From: Aphanothece hegewaldii CCALA 016
GTDB lineage: Bacteria > Cyanobacteriota > Cyanobacteriia > Cyanobacteriales > Microcystaceae
Length of the DNA: 64,000 nt
Assembly: GCF_003007785.1 (NCBI RefSeq)
Contig: NZ_PXOH01000012.1
Span: 62,001 to 126,000, forward strand
Reading direction: 5' to 3'
How positions within the stretch are numbered: position 1 is the first letter of the stretch; every line of letters begins with the position of its first letter. A program made the translations under genes and the position numbers. Below the pieces are notes generated by a model. That model did not search any database and had not been told where the DNA came from. It saw only the letters and a list, made by a program, of their open reading frames with translations. This document shows, piece by piece, positions 55,355 to 62,828 of this stretch.

Positions 55355-55801
55355 TTATTTGCTCAAAGCATCTTTAATACTATCAACAGTTTTTTCAACA
55401 GCATTCTTGGTATTATCTACTGCTTTTTGTGTCCGTGCTGCATCTTCCTCGGCTCTTTTTTCAATTCGACCCGCATCTTTTTTAGCTTTGCGCTCAACAA
55501 AACTACCTTTGTCATCTGCTTGATCTACTTTTGCCGCATTTTTCTTAGCAGTTTCTTCAACGCGATCCGCCGTATCTCTAATAAAACCTTTAGCTCGTCC
55601 TGCATCTTTACTGACTTTTTCTTGGACCATATCCCCTGCATCTTTAGAGGCGATCAAGTTATTAATAGGATTAGCTATTGCTGCAACGTTTGAGAAACTG
55701 GTACTTTGCCAAAAAAAGACAACGGCTGATACACACAATAGAGTTGTTACTATTGAGCGTTTTGCATTTGAAAGCCATTTCTCAAAAAAATTCAGTTTCA
55801 T
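55355..55801 (-). CDS. LEA-like helical protein with N-terminal hydrophobic segment
   Basis: 148 residues from ATG 55801, which has GGAG nine bases upstream; the TTG three codons earlier is less likely. A hydrophobic stretch (IVTTLLCVSAVVFFWQ) suggests a membrane anchor or signal peptide. The rest is a charged, low-hydrophobicity helix with 11-residue-type repeats: KDAGDMVQEKV, KDAGRAKGFI, DRVEETAKKNA, KKDAGRIEKRA, EDAARTQKAV. This resembles group 3 LEA proteins and apolipoprotein-like sequences linked to desiccation; the stress role is inference. Confidence 0.65.
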   Translation of the reverse strand: MKLNFFEKWLSNAKRSIVTTLLCVSAVVFFWQSTSFSNVAAIANPINNLIASKDAGDMVQEKVSKDAGRAKGFIRDTADRVEETAKKNAAKVDQADDKGSFVERKAKKDAGRIEKRAEEDAARTQKAVDNTKNAVEKTVDSIKDALSK

Positions 55802-55988
55802 AAAATACAAACTCCGAAGATTTAATATTCTATTTTTACTTCATTTGGCTGATCAACTAAAACAGTCCCTAGATATAGGTTTTTCGTTAATGAATCTTAC
55901 AATAAGTCACTATTTGGATAGATTGAATCTGGGATTTGTGATCTGCATTAGAGAGTTTTATAAGGTACGATCGCTTGTATTTATTTAA

Positions 55989-56319
55989 CGGGATTGGCCG
56001 GGATCGAACCGGCGACCTAGCGCTTCAGATTTGTGTGAGTTTCCCCACTCTCTGGACTATTCCTTCACCATAGATTAACAGGTAAACTTAACCCGTAGGT
56101 GGTGGCCATCATGTTGTAGTTTTTTTTAGACTCCTTTTTTCTACAACCAGTCTCTGCACCTTCTCTAGCGGAGTAATAGAGCTTGGCTCAAGATTACCTT
56201 ATCTGGCTTTCATTTAGACTTAGGCTTCCTTGAATTTGACCACATTCATTCATGAAGTTTCCTCCATGATGCCCGATTTTTCAGGAGGCGCTCGCTCTAT
56301 CCAACTGAGCTACAACCCC
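55989..56319 (-). tRNA. tRNA-Arg(CCU), interrupted by a group I intron
   Basis: Read on the minus strand, exon 1 (56319-56283) has acceptor GGGGTTG, D arm GCTCAGTTGGATAGAGC and the 5' anticodon arm AGCGCCTCCT. Exon 2 (56025-55989) has AAGCGCT, a variable loop, T arm GCCGGTTCGATCCCGGC and acceptor CAATCCC plus G. Joining them gives anticodon stem AGCGC/GCGCT with loop CTCCTAA, anticodon CCT. The 257-nt intervening sequence is described separately. No CCA encoded. Reads AGG. Confidence 0.93.
56026..56282 (-). ncRNA. Group I intron in the tRNA-Arg(CCU) anticodon loop
   Basis: 257 nt, between nucleotides 36 and 37 of the tRNA. Exon 1 ends in T and the intron ends in G, as group I splicing requires. 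Core pairing elements are visible in order (minus strand): P-like TTCAAGGAAGCC, Q-like TAATCTTGAGCC (TCAAG/CTTGA pairing), R-like GTGCAGAGACTGG and S-like ATAGTCC (AGACT/AGTC pairing for P7). It has no ORF, fitting small IC3-type tRNA introns. The P1 helix was not resolved with certainty. Confidence 0.88.
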
Positions 56320-56375
56320 AATTCTTATTTCTAATATAACTTGAAACTAGCTATTTTTAGATAAGCAAAAATCTA

Positions 56376-56873
56376 TCAAGTTAGCCAAGCGCGTCTAATT
56401 CTTGTCCATATATAAAAGAAAGATTGCTTAATTTCATCTTTGACTTGCCAACGTTGAAAAGCTTGTTCATAGACTTCCCCTTTAACTTGAAAAGTTTTCC
56501 AAGCTGTTAAAGAAAGAGGTAAACCTAAGAAGAATATAGGATAAATTGCCCAACTTAGAGTACCAGCACTGATTATATTAAAAGTCATCAAAAAACCATT
56601 AATAATTACATATCTAACGGCTTTATTCTTAAATTTCTCTTGTTGATATAAATTAAATTTTTGTCGTTTGAGGTCTAATAGGTGTTGAGTATACCATTCT
56701 TGTTCGGCAGCTTCTAGATCTTTTGTCTCAATGTCCATTTCAGCCGCAATTTCTAAAAGTTGTTTTCTCGTCATTTCTCCTTGAGTGACTTGACGAGCGA
56801 TCGCTATATTCAAAATTTGCTGTACTTCTTCGGATCTATATAGCATAGGGGGAGTAAACTTGACTTCGGACAT
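56376..56873 (-). CDS. 2TM-domain protein
   Basis: 165 residues. N-terminal soluble helices (MLYRSEEVQQILNIAIARQV and MTRKQLLEIAAEMDIETKDLEAAEQEW), a SHOCT-like or related helical hairpin, then two membrane helices (VRYVIINGFLMTFNIISAGT and LSWAIYPIFFLGLPLSLTAW) and a charged C-terminal tail. Resembles the 2TM domain family of uncertain role. Confidence 0.7.
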   Translation of the reverse strand: MSEVKFTPPMLYRSEEVQQILNIAIARQVTQGEMTRKQLLEIAAEMDIETKDLEAAEQEWYTQHLLDLKRQKFNLYQQEKFKNKAVRYVIINGFLMTFNIISAGTLSWAIYPIFFLGLPLSLTAWKTFQVKGEVYEQAFQRWQVKDEIKQSFFYIWTRIRRAWLT

Positions 56874-56939
56874 AGGAAATCACAAACTAGGCATACAGAA
56901 TGACAATAGTTCTATTATGGCGAAATTTTTGGAATACGG

Positions 56940-58046
56940 CTAATCTTTTGGACTGGCTAACTGACTGGCAATGGCGATAAAAATTAAATTCACCCATTCT
57001 GGTAAATGAATTAACTGCTCGGCTAATTCTAGTTTCTCATCAACAGACAAATGATTCATCATTTCTAAGACATTCTTAATTTTCGCATTAGGCGGCAAAG
57101 TATCTTTATTATGAGTGCCAGTTGCAGCAAAAAAACACGACTCTTCTTCTAAGGGAATTTTTAACAAAGTTTCTTTATCATTAAATATTTTTGGGGATAC
57201 AATGGCGGATTCTTCAGAAAAAGGACTTTCAACAAAAGCCTCAGATGTCTCTATTGAAACTGTCATACCCGATGGTACAATTAATTCTCCTTCCCAAGGC
57301 AATTTTTCCCCCGATGATTCAGGAGATGGATTATCTAATTGCGCTTTTTGCAACGCCATTTGAGGAGGAAGTCCCCGTAAGTACCAACGATAAATATCGG
57401 CTAGAGTTTGATTATTTCCGTCCCACTGTAGAGCAATCATATCTCTAACGGCTTCAGGAACTAATAATCTTAAATCCGTTAAGGTCATGAAGGCAAAATC
57501 ATCATTTTTTAAAATTAGCTTTTGGTAGTCTTTATCTGTTACTTTATCGGCAAGCTGTAGAAAATGGGCGACTGGAGGACTAACGGGCGGTAATGTTGTT
57601 TTTGATTTACGCCCTAATGCTTCACTTATACAACGATTAACCGCATTAATAGCAGGACGATTTAGTTCTTCTGAAATACATTCTAAACTTGTTTTCTCAA
57701 AATTTTTTAGAAGTTTTTGCGCTTGTGAGTACAGGGTTAATAATTTATCTTCTATGACTGGATTGGGTTCATTAACCTGTTTTAAAATTAATTCACTGTC
57801 GCTTTTAATATCTAAATTTTTAATTCCAAGTTGTTTGGCTTTTTGTAGTCCAATTATTAAACCTGTATATTCCGCTTCCTCCACTGTGGCACTTGACAAA
57901 AATTGACTAACGGTGTACCTTCTTCCATTATTCATTAGTAATACCGCCGCCGCCGCCGCCGCACCGGGATTACTGACAGACTTCCCATCAAATAGCATGA
58001 TCGGGTTATGATTTTCTTGACTAGATAAATTAATCGCAGTAGGCAT
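56940..58046 (-). CDS. RNase H-like protein with C-terminal extension
   Basis: 368 residues. The N-terminal ~150 residues follow RNase HI: IMLFDGKSVSNPGAAAAAAVLL (first Asp), TVEEAEYTGLIIGLQKA (Glu), LDIKSDSELILKQV (Asp). The fourth catalytic Asp of the family, in the usual NRxADELVNRAL, is missing: the sequence is NRPAINAVNRCI. Residues 165-368 are an unrelated soluble region with VPEAVRDMIALQWDGNNQTL and LAEQLIHLPEWVNLIF. It may bind RNA-DNA hybrids without full cleavage. Confidence 0.75.
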   Translation of the reverse strand: MPTAINLSSQENHNPIMLFDGKSVSNPGAAAAAAVLLMNNGRRYTVSQFLSSATVEEAEYTGLIIGLQKAKQLGIKNLDIKSDSELILKQVNEPNPVIEDKLLTLYSQAQKLLKNFEKTSLECISEELNRPAINAVNRCISEALGRKSKTTLPPVSPPVAHFLQLADKVTDKDYQKLILKNDDFAFMTLTDLRLLVPEAVRDMIALQWDGNNQTLADIYRWYLRGLPPQMALQKAQLDNPSPESSGEKLPWEGELIVPSGMTVSIETSEAFVESPFSEESAIVSPKIFNDKETLLKIPLEEESCFFAATGTHNKDTLPPNAKIKNVLEMMNHLSVDEKLELAEQLIHLPEWVNLIFIAIASQLASPKD

Positions 58047-58108
58047 TATTAAAGTTAAAATTCATATTTCAATCTTAATCTTGAACAACGGTAATCAGTA
58101 GGTGATTA

Positions 58109-58765
58109 ATGCAGCGAATTTTAGAAGACGAAGTCATGGATACTTTAGAAGAAGCCATTGAGTACGATGCAATGGACTTTACAGAAGTTAACACGAATTT
58201 TGCTCAACGAGCGATCGTTTTAGCACATCAAACCGCTAAAGTGTTAGATGTGGGAACAGGAACAGCACGAATTCCTATTTTAATTGCTCAACAACGTCCT
58301 ACATGGAACATTACAGGAATTGATTTAGCAAAATCGATGTTAGACATCGGCTTTAAAAACATTGCACAAGCTAATTTAGAACAACAAATCCATCTTGAGG
58401 TTGTTGATGCTAAACAAATGCCTTATACAGATGCTCAATTTGATTTAGTATTATCTAATAGTTTGCTTCATCATCTTCCTAACCCTCTACCTTTTTTAAA
58501 AGAACTTAACCGAGTGCTTAAACCAAATGGCGGTATTTTGTTACGAGATTTACTACGACCCGCTTCAAAAGCTATTATTAATGAAATTGTTGAACAAGTA
58601 GGAGAAGATTATACTGAGCATCAAAAAAAGCTTTTTTGGGATTCGCTTCATGCGGCTTTTACCTTAGAAGAAATTGCCGAATTGTTGCAAAATGCTGGAC
58701 TAGAAAAAGTAAAAATTTATCAATCATCTGAACGTCATTGGACGGCAGAAAGAGAATATCAATAG
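58109..58765 (+). CDS. Class I SAM-dependent methyltransferase
   Basis: 218 residues. Motif I VLDVGTGTARIPILIAQQRP, acidic loop GIDLAKSMLDIGF, motif II-like VVDAKQMPYTDAQFDLVLSNSLLHHLPNP, and LKPNGGILLRDLLRPAS, all canonical for type 11/25 Rossmann methyltransferases. Substrate unknown. Divergent from the RNase H-like gene. Confidence 0.88.
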   Translation: MQRILEDEVMDTLEEAIEYDAMDFTEVNTNFAQRAIVLAHQTAKVLDVGTGTARIPILIAQQRPTWNITGIDLAKSMLDIGFKNIAQANLEQQIHLEVVDAKQMPYTDAQFDLVLSNSLLHHLPNPLPFLKELNRVLKPNGGILLRDLLRPASKAIINEIVEQVGEDYTEHQKKLFWDSLHAAFTLEEIAELLQNAGLEKVKIYQSSERHWTAEREYQ

Positions 58766-58806
58766 ATTATTATTTTATTAATTGAGTTTATAGGACATCT
58801 AATCTA

Positions 58807-59673
58807 ATGACTAAAGTAGGTTTTTTGGGTACAGGTTTGATGGGACAGCCAATGATTAAAAGGCTTTTGACCTCAAATATTTCTGTTATTGCTTATAATC
58901 GTACAGTTTCTAAATTAGAAGGTTTAAAAGAATCTGGTGTAATCATTGCTCAATCACCTACAGAAGTGGTGCAAAATTCGGATTGTATTATTTTAATGCT
59001 GACGAATGCCACCGCTATTAAAGATTTATTATTAACGGAAATAACCAGTAAATATTTAATAGATCGTACAATTATTCAAATGGGAACGATCGCACCGCAA
59101 GAAAGCATAATTTTACAACAAGAAATCACCGCAAAAGGTGGGGAATATTTAGAAGCGCCCGTTTTAGGAAGCATCCCAGAAGCACAAAACGGAAATTTAT
59201 TAGTAATGGTTGGAAGTACAGAAACACAATTTAAAAAATGGTCATATTTATTACAAAATTTTGGTTCTGAACCTATTTTAATTGGCGAAGTGGGAACCGC
59301 AGCAGCTTTAAAGTTAGCGTTAAATCAATTAATTGCTTCTTTAACCAGTTCTTTTGCTTTAAGTTTGGGGTTTTTGTCGCGTCAGGGCGTAGACATAGAT
59401 CAATTTATGAATATTTTGCGTCAGAGTGCTTTGTATGCTCCGACATTTGATAAAAAGTTAGCTAGGATGTGCGATGGTAATTACGATAATCCAAATTTCC
59501 CAACAAAGCATCTACTCAAAGATGTTAATTTATTTTTACAAGAATCAGAATCATTGAATTTAATGAGTGATTCTTTGAATGGTGTTCAGAAAATTTTAGA
59601 GAAAGCAATAGAATTAGGTTTATCGGATGCTGATTATTCGGCGTTGTATTCTGCGATCGTACCTAAATCATAA
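58807..59673 (+). CDS. NAD(P)-dependent beta-hydroxyacid dehydrogenase family protein
   Basis: 288 residues. VGFLGTGLMGQPMIKRLLTS is the Rossmann GxGxxG motif with the family's second Met; EAPVLGSIPEAQNGNLLVMVG is the substrate loop (6-phosphogluconate/3-hydroxyisobutyrate family). GEVGTAAALKLALNQLIASL carries the catalytic Lys region, and FPTKHLLKDVNLFL closes it. Could reduce a short-chain aldehyde/ketoacid such as glyoxylate or succinic semialdehyde; not determinable here. Confidence 0.85.
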   Translation: MTKVGFLGTGLMGQPMIKRLLTSNISVIAYNRTVSKLEGLKESGVIIAQSPTEVVQNSDCIILMLTNATAIKDLLLTEITSKYLIDRTIIQMGTIAPQESIILQQEITAKGGEYLEAPVLGSIPEAQNGNLLVMVGSTETQFKKWSYLLQNFGSEPILIGEVGTAAALKLALNQLIASLTSSFALSLGFLSRQGVDIDQFMNILRQSALYAPTFDKKLARMCDGNYDNPNFPTKHLLKDVNLFLQESESLNLMSDSLNGVQKILEKAIELGLSDADYSALYSAIVPKS

Positions 59674-59724
59674 TTTTAATTCGCTTTTGAATAATGCTCA
59701 ATAATTTTCACCTTACGACGGACT

Positions 59725-60468
59725 TTAGTTCTTATCCAGTCTTATCACTACTTCTTGAACCTTCTCCAAAGGCAAATCTAAAGCTTTCGCAATTTGTTCA
59801 ACAGTTGCGCCTAATTGTAGCATAAACGGGACAGAGGCTAACTTACCTGCGATTTCTGCCTGTTGAATGCGTTCTTCTGGCGTTAAATAGCGTTTTCTGT
59901 GTTCATCAAACCAATATAACCATTCTCGCTCAATCCCTTGATAAATTCCCTCTTCTCTACCTATTCCTAAACCTAGTTCACTCAACCAGACTGGTTCACC
60001 CTCTAGTAACTCGTATCGTCCATTATTTAATTGATAAACTTCTAAACGGGGTTTTTTCTTGCGTAACGGGTTATAAATCACATAATATAAAACCCCCATC
60101 ACTGCATAAAAATCTTTTTTTTTCGTATATTCTTTACGTCTTTTATGAGAAACAATTTCTAAGAACAAAATCGGTACTTTTTGTTCTTCCCACAAGACAT
60201 AAGACAAGCGTAAATCTGAATCAATAATGCGTGGAACCCCAACACTTAAAAAGCCATCAGGGACAATAGCGGGTTCATTAGGATCGTAATAGACCCCCAT
60301 ATCGACCCCAAAAAACCAGTCCATGCGTTCTGACCAGATAAGGGCGAGAACGGTTTGTAATAAATTAGGAATATAATTTTGCAGTTCGTTATCCACAGGG
60401 GTATCGTCGGAGTCGGGTAAGTCTTTGGCTGAGGGTAGAGACTGTTTGGGGTTGTAGTTAAGTAACAT
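59725..60468 (-). CDS. Uma2-family endonuclease, tandem copy 1
   Basis: 247 residues. LPDSDDTPVDNELQNYIPNLL, IVPDGFLSVGVPRIIDSDL and LFLEIVSHKRRKEYTKKKDF carry the acidic residues and K of the PD-(D/E)XK-like fold. Compared with the copy at 60626, the first ~200 residues differ at only a few positions, but the last ~45 (from AEIAGKLASV onward) are different. The shared block also extends ~20 bp upstream of the start codon. This is a recent duplication or conversion. Confidence 0.88.
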   Translation of the reverse strand: MLLNYNPKQSLPSAKDLPDSDDTPVDNELQNYIPNLLQTVLALIWSERMDWFFGVDMGVYYDPNEPAIVPDGFLSVGVPRIIDSDLRLSYVLWEEQKVPILFLEIVSHKRRKEYTKKKDFYAVMGVLYYVIYNPLRKKKPRLEVYQLNNGRYELLEGEPVWLSELGLGIGREEGIYQGIEREWLYWFDEHRKRYLTPEERIQQAEIAGKLASVPFMLQLGATVEQIAKALDLPLEKVQEVVIRLDKN

Positions 60469-60625
60469 AGCCTTGATGGAATTTAACTGTTCTCTATAAT
60501 TGTAATGTTCTGTTCAATTAACTTTTAAAGAAAAATAGGTCGGAAATAGATTGACAGAAACCGAAATATTTTTACAAATGGTGAAAAATTAAATTATCTA
60601 TAAAATGGAAACTAAATCTGTAGAT

Positions 60626-61369
60626 TTATTTTTTGATCATTGAGTTAACTTGTTCGATTTTTAAATCTAACGCCTCTGCTATCTGTTGTACCGTCAATCC
60701 CAAAGCTAATAATCTAGGAACAGATTCTAATTTTCCTTGCACTCGCCCTTGTTCTAATCCCTGTTGAATGCGTTCTTCTGGCGTTAAATAGCGTTTCCTG
60801 TGTTCATCAAACCAATATAACCATTCTCGCTCAATCCCTTGATAAATTCCCTCTTCTCTACCTATTCCTAAACCTAGTTCACTCAACCAGACTGGTTCAC
60901 CCTCTAGTAACTCGTATCGTCCATTATTTAATTGATAAACTTCTAAACGGGGTTTTCTCTTGCGTAACGGGTTATAAATTACATAATATAAAACCCCCAT
61001 CTCTGCATAAAAATCTTTTTTTTTCGTATATTCTTTACGCCTTTTATGAGAAACAATTTCTAAGACCAAAATCGGCACTTTTTGTTCTTCCCACAAGACA
61101 TAAGACAAGCGCAAATCTGAATCAATAATGCGTGGAACCCCAACACTTAAAAAGCCATCAGGGACAATAGCGGGTTCATTAGGATCGTAATAGACCCCCA
61201 TATCGACCCCAAAAAACCAGTCCATGCGTTCTGACCAGATAAGGGCGAGAACGGTTTGTAATAAATTAGGAATATAATTTTGCAGTTCGTTATCCACAGG
61301 GGTATCGTCGGAGTCGGGTAAGTCTTTGGCTGAGGGTAGAGACTGTTTGGGGTTGTAGTTAAGTAACAT
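60626..61369 (-). CDS. Uma2-family endonuclease, tandem copy 2
   Basis: 247 residues. The start codon is followed by the same LLNYNPKQSLPSAKDLPDSD... as in the copy at 59725. Unique C-terminus: GLEQGRVQGKLESVPRLLAL, then GLTVQQIAEALDLKIEQVNS, a helical tail common on Rpn and Uma2 proteins. Both genes lie on the minus strand 157 bp apart. Confidence 0.88.
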   Translation of the reverse strand: MLLNYNPKQSLPSAKDLPDSDDTPVDNELQNYIPNLLQTVLALIWSERMDWFFGVDMGVYYDPNEPAIVPDGFLSVGVPRIIDSDLRLSYVLWEEQKVPILVLEIVSHKRRKEYTKKKDFYAEMGVLYYVIYNPLRKRKPRLEVYQLNNGRYELLEGEPVWLSELGLGIGREEGIYQGIEREWLYWFDEHRKRYLTPEERIQQGLEQGRVQGKLESVPRLLALGLTVQQIAEALDLKIEQVNSMIKK

Positions 61370-61458
61370 ATCCTTGATGGAATTTAACTTGCTCTCATAT
61401 TTCTAAGTAGCTAATTACAATATAGCAATCAAATGCTGATAGTCGATCGGACAATTTA

Positions 61459-61590
61459 TTAGAGATTGTAATCCCACTTAACTACTTTATCAATCATGGG
61501 ATAGAGAGAACTATCTAAATTCGCTTCAATGTAATTTTCTACAGCAAATATCCGACATAAAGGTTGATGTATTTCTCTTTTATTCTCCAA
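61459..61590 (-). other. Short unrecognised frame
   Basis: A 43-codon frame that could start with TTG at 61590 encodes ENKREIHQPLCRIFAVENYI followed by EANLDSSLYPMIDKVVKWDY, then a stop. Its aromatic, balanced composition looks protein-like, suggesting a remnant or a very short gene. It overlaps the end of the small membrane-protein gene. I do not recognise it. Confidence 0.2.
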
Positions 61591-61744
61591 TCAACCAACT
61601 TACTGCTATTACTAAAAAACCTAGAAAAAAATAACCAAAAATTCCTTGAACCCAATCAAAAAGGTTTAATGGAATAAATATAAAAAGTTTTGATGTTAAC
61701 GAAGCAGTCAATATAAAAAGAATCATTGAAACAATTATAGACAT
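61580..61744 (-). CDS. Small two-helix membrane protein (54 aa)
   Basis: ATG at 61744 lies 4 bp after the moaB stop, with AAAGG about 11 bases upstream. The product is two hydrophobic helices (SMILFILTASLTSKLFIFIP and FGYFFLGFLVIAVSWLIGE) around a short NLFDWVQG turn. Tight spacing suggests cotranscription with moaB. Function unknown. Confidence 0.5.
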   Translation of the reverse strand: MSIIVSMILFILTASLTSKLFIFIPLNLFDWVQGIFGYFFLGFLVIAVSWLIGE

Positions 61745-61748
61745 ATTT

Positions 61749-62255
61749 TTAAATACCTTTAATCTGTTTAACTAAATGAACTAATTCGGATAAAATAAGT
61801 TTTTCTAAAGCAAGCTTTACAGCATTATAAGAACCAGGGAGTAAAAAAATTAATTTTTGTCGATAGATTCCAGCAATTGCGCGAGATGCAATTGCTCGTG
61901 ATCCGATTTCCTGATAGCTTAAAAAGCGAAATATTTCACCAAAACCAGGCAAAGTTTTTTCTAATAATTGACTGATTGCTTCATATGTGGTATCTCTTGG
62001 GGCGATTCCTGTACCACCATTAAAAATAATTGCTTCTAATTTTGAAAGCTCACTTAATTCTTGTAGTAAAGTAGAAATTTGCTGAGGTTCATCGGGAAGA
62101 ATACGATAAATCAGCGTTTGATGATTTGCTTCAATTAAAAATTGTTGTATGATTTGACCACTGCGATCGCTCTCTTGAGTTCGAGTATCACTAATGGTAA
62201 TCACGGCACATTGCACAGAAATCGGCGTAACATCAGGATGAGGAACAGTTGACAT
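61749..62255 (-). CDS. moaB: Molybdenum cofactor biosynthesis protein MoaB/Mog family
   Basis: 168 residues. CAVITISDTRTQESDRSGQII, IFNGGTGIAPRDTTYEAISQLL and IFLLPGSYNAVKLALEKLIL are the MoaB/Mog signatures (GGTG and PGS loops for molybdopterin binding). It helps insert or adenylylate molybdopterin; in cyanobacteria Mo enzymes include nitrate reductase. No other moa gene is in the window. Confidence 0.92.
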   Translation of the reverse strand: MSTVPHPDVTPISVQCAVITISDTRTQESDRSGQIIQQFLIEANHQTLIYRILPDEPQQISTLLQELSELSKLEAIIFNGGTGIAPRDTTYEAISQLLEKTLPGFGEIFRFLSYQEIGSRAIASRAIAGIYRQKLIFLLPGSYNAVKLALEKLILSELVHLVKQIKGI

Positions 62256-62348
62256 ATTAACTCAATTATGGTAATAAATATTATATCTAAAAGATAAACC
62301 AGAGAGTGTACCCTGGCTTTTGTTTAGATAAAATAATAGAGATGTCTA

Positions 62349-62699
62349 TTATTTAGCCGAGTTTTCAGATTTAGTAAATCCTAAGCCGTTTTCTTGGGCG
62401 TATCTCTCCATAAAACGCATAAAACGTTCCCATTCCGATTCAGAAGTGATAATTAAAGTAGCTTCTACTGCTTGAGCTTTCCCGTTAATAAATTTGCCTT
62501 TTACTTCACGAGTCACCATTTCGCCTTCTTCGTCAATTAAATACATTCCGGTGATTTCTTCTGTCCGTTCTTTTTCGAGAATTGCGGGTGAATTAAAATA
62601 AAAAGTTGCTGTACCCTTTTGTCCATCACGAGAACGAGTTAACCTAACATCAGGCACTACTGATTCTGTCAAACCTCTTGAAAATTGGATTTGAGCCAT
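62349..62699 (-). CDS. psb28: Photosystem II reaction centre protein Psb28
   Basis: 116 residues. [25 protein letters not shown] and [13 protein letters not shown] match Psb28, an extrinsic assembly factor on the cytoplasmic side of PSII intermediates (binds near CP47). It lies downstream of psbC on the same strand, a physical linkage that makes functional sense. Confidence 0.95.
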   Translation of the reverse strand: MAQIQFSRGLTESVVPDVRLTRSRDGQKGTATFYFNSPAILEKERTEEITGMYLIDEEGEMVTREVKGKFINGKAQAVEATLIITSESEWERFMRFMERYAQENGLGFTKSENSAK

Positions 62700-62774
62700 T
62701 CTTTAACAATCCTTTACATTAACATCTATTATTTCATCATCTCACACAAAGCGAGGGATCACGTAAAAAATACC

Positions 62775-62803
62775 TAAAAAAACTCTCGCCATTAAGACGA
62801 GAG
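62775..62803 (-). terminator. Intrinsic terminator of psbC
   Basis: On the minus strand, CTCTCG and CGAGAG form a 6-bp stem around nine bases, followed by a T run (62776-62782 in plus-strand A's). It lies 26 bp beyond the psbC stop codon and before psb28. Confidence 0.8.
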
Positions 62804-62828
62804 CCATATAAGAATTTAAAAAATATTC

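Noticed and set aside
57945-57966. GCC trinucleotide tract as a repeat expansion
   Set aside because: It encodes the Ala-rich strand after the first catalytic Asp of RNase H-like proteins, a normal feature of the family.
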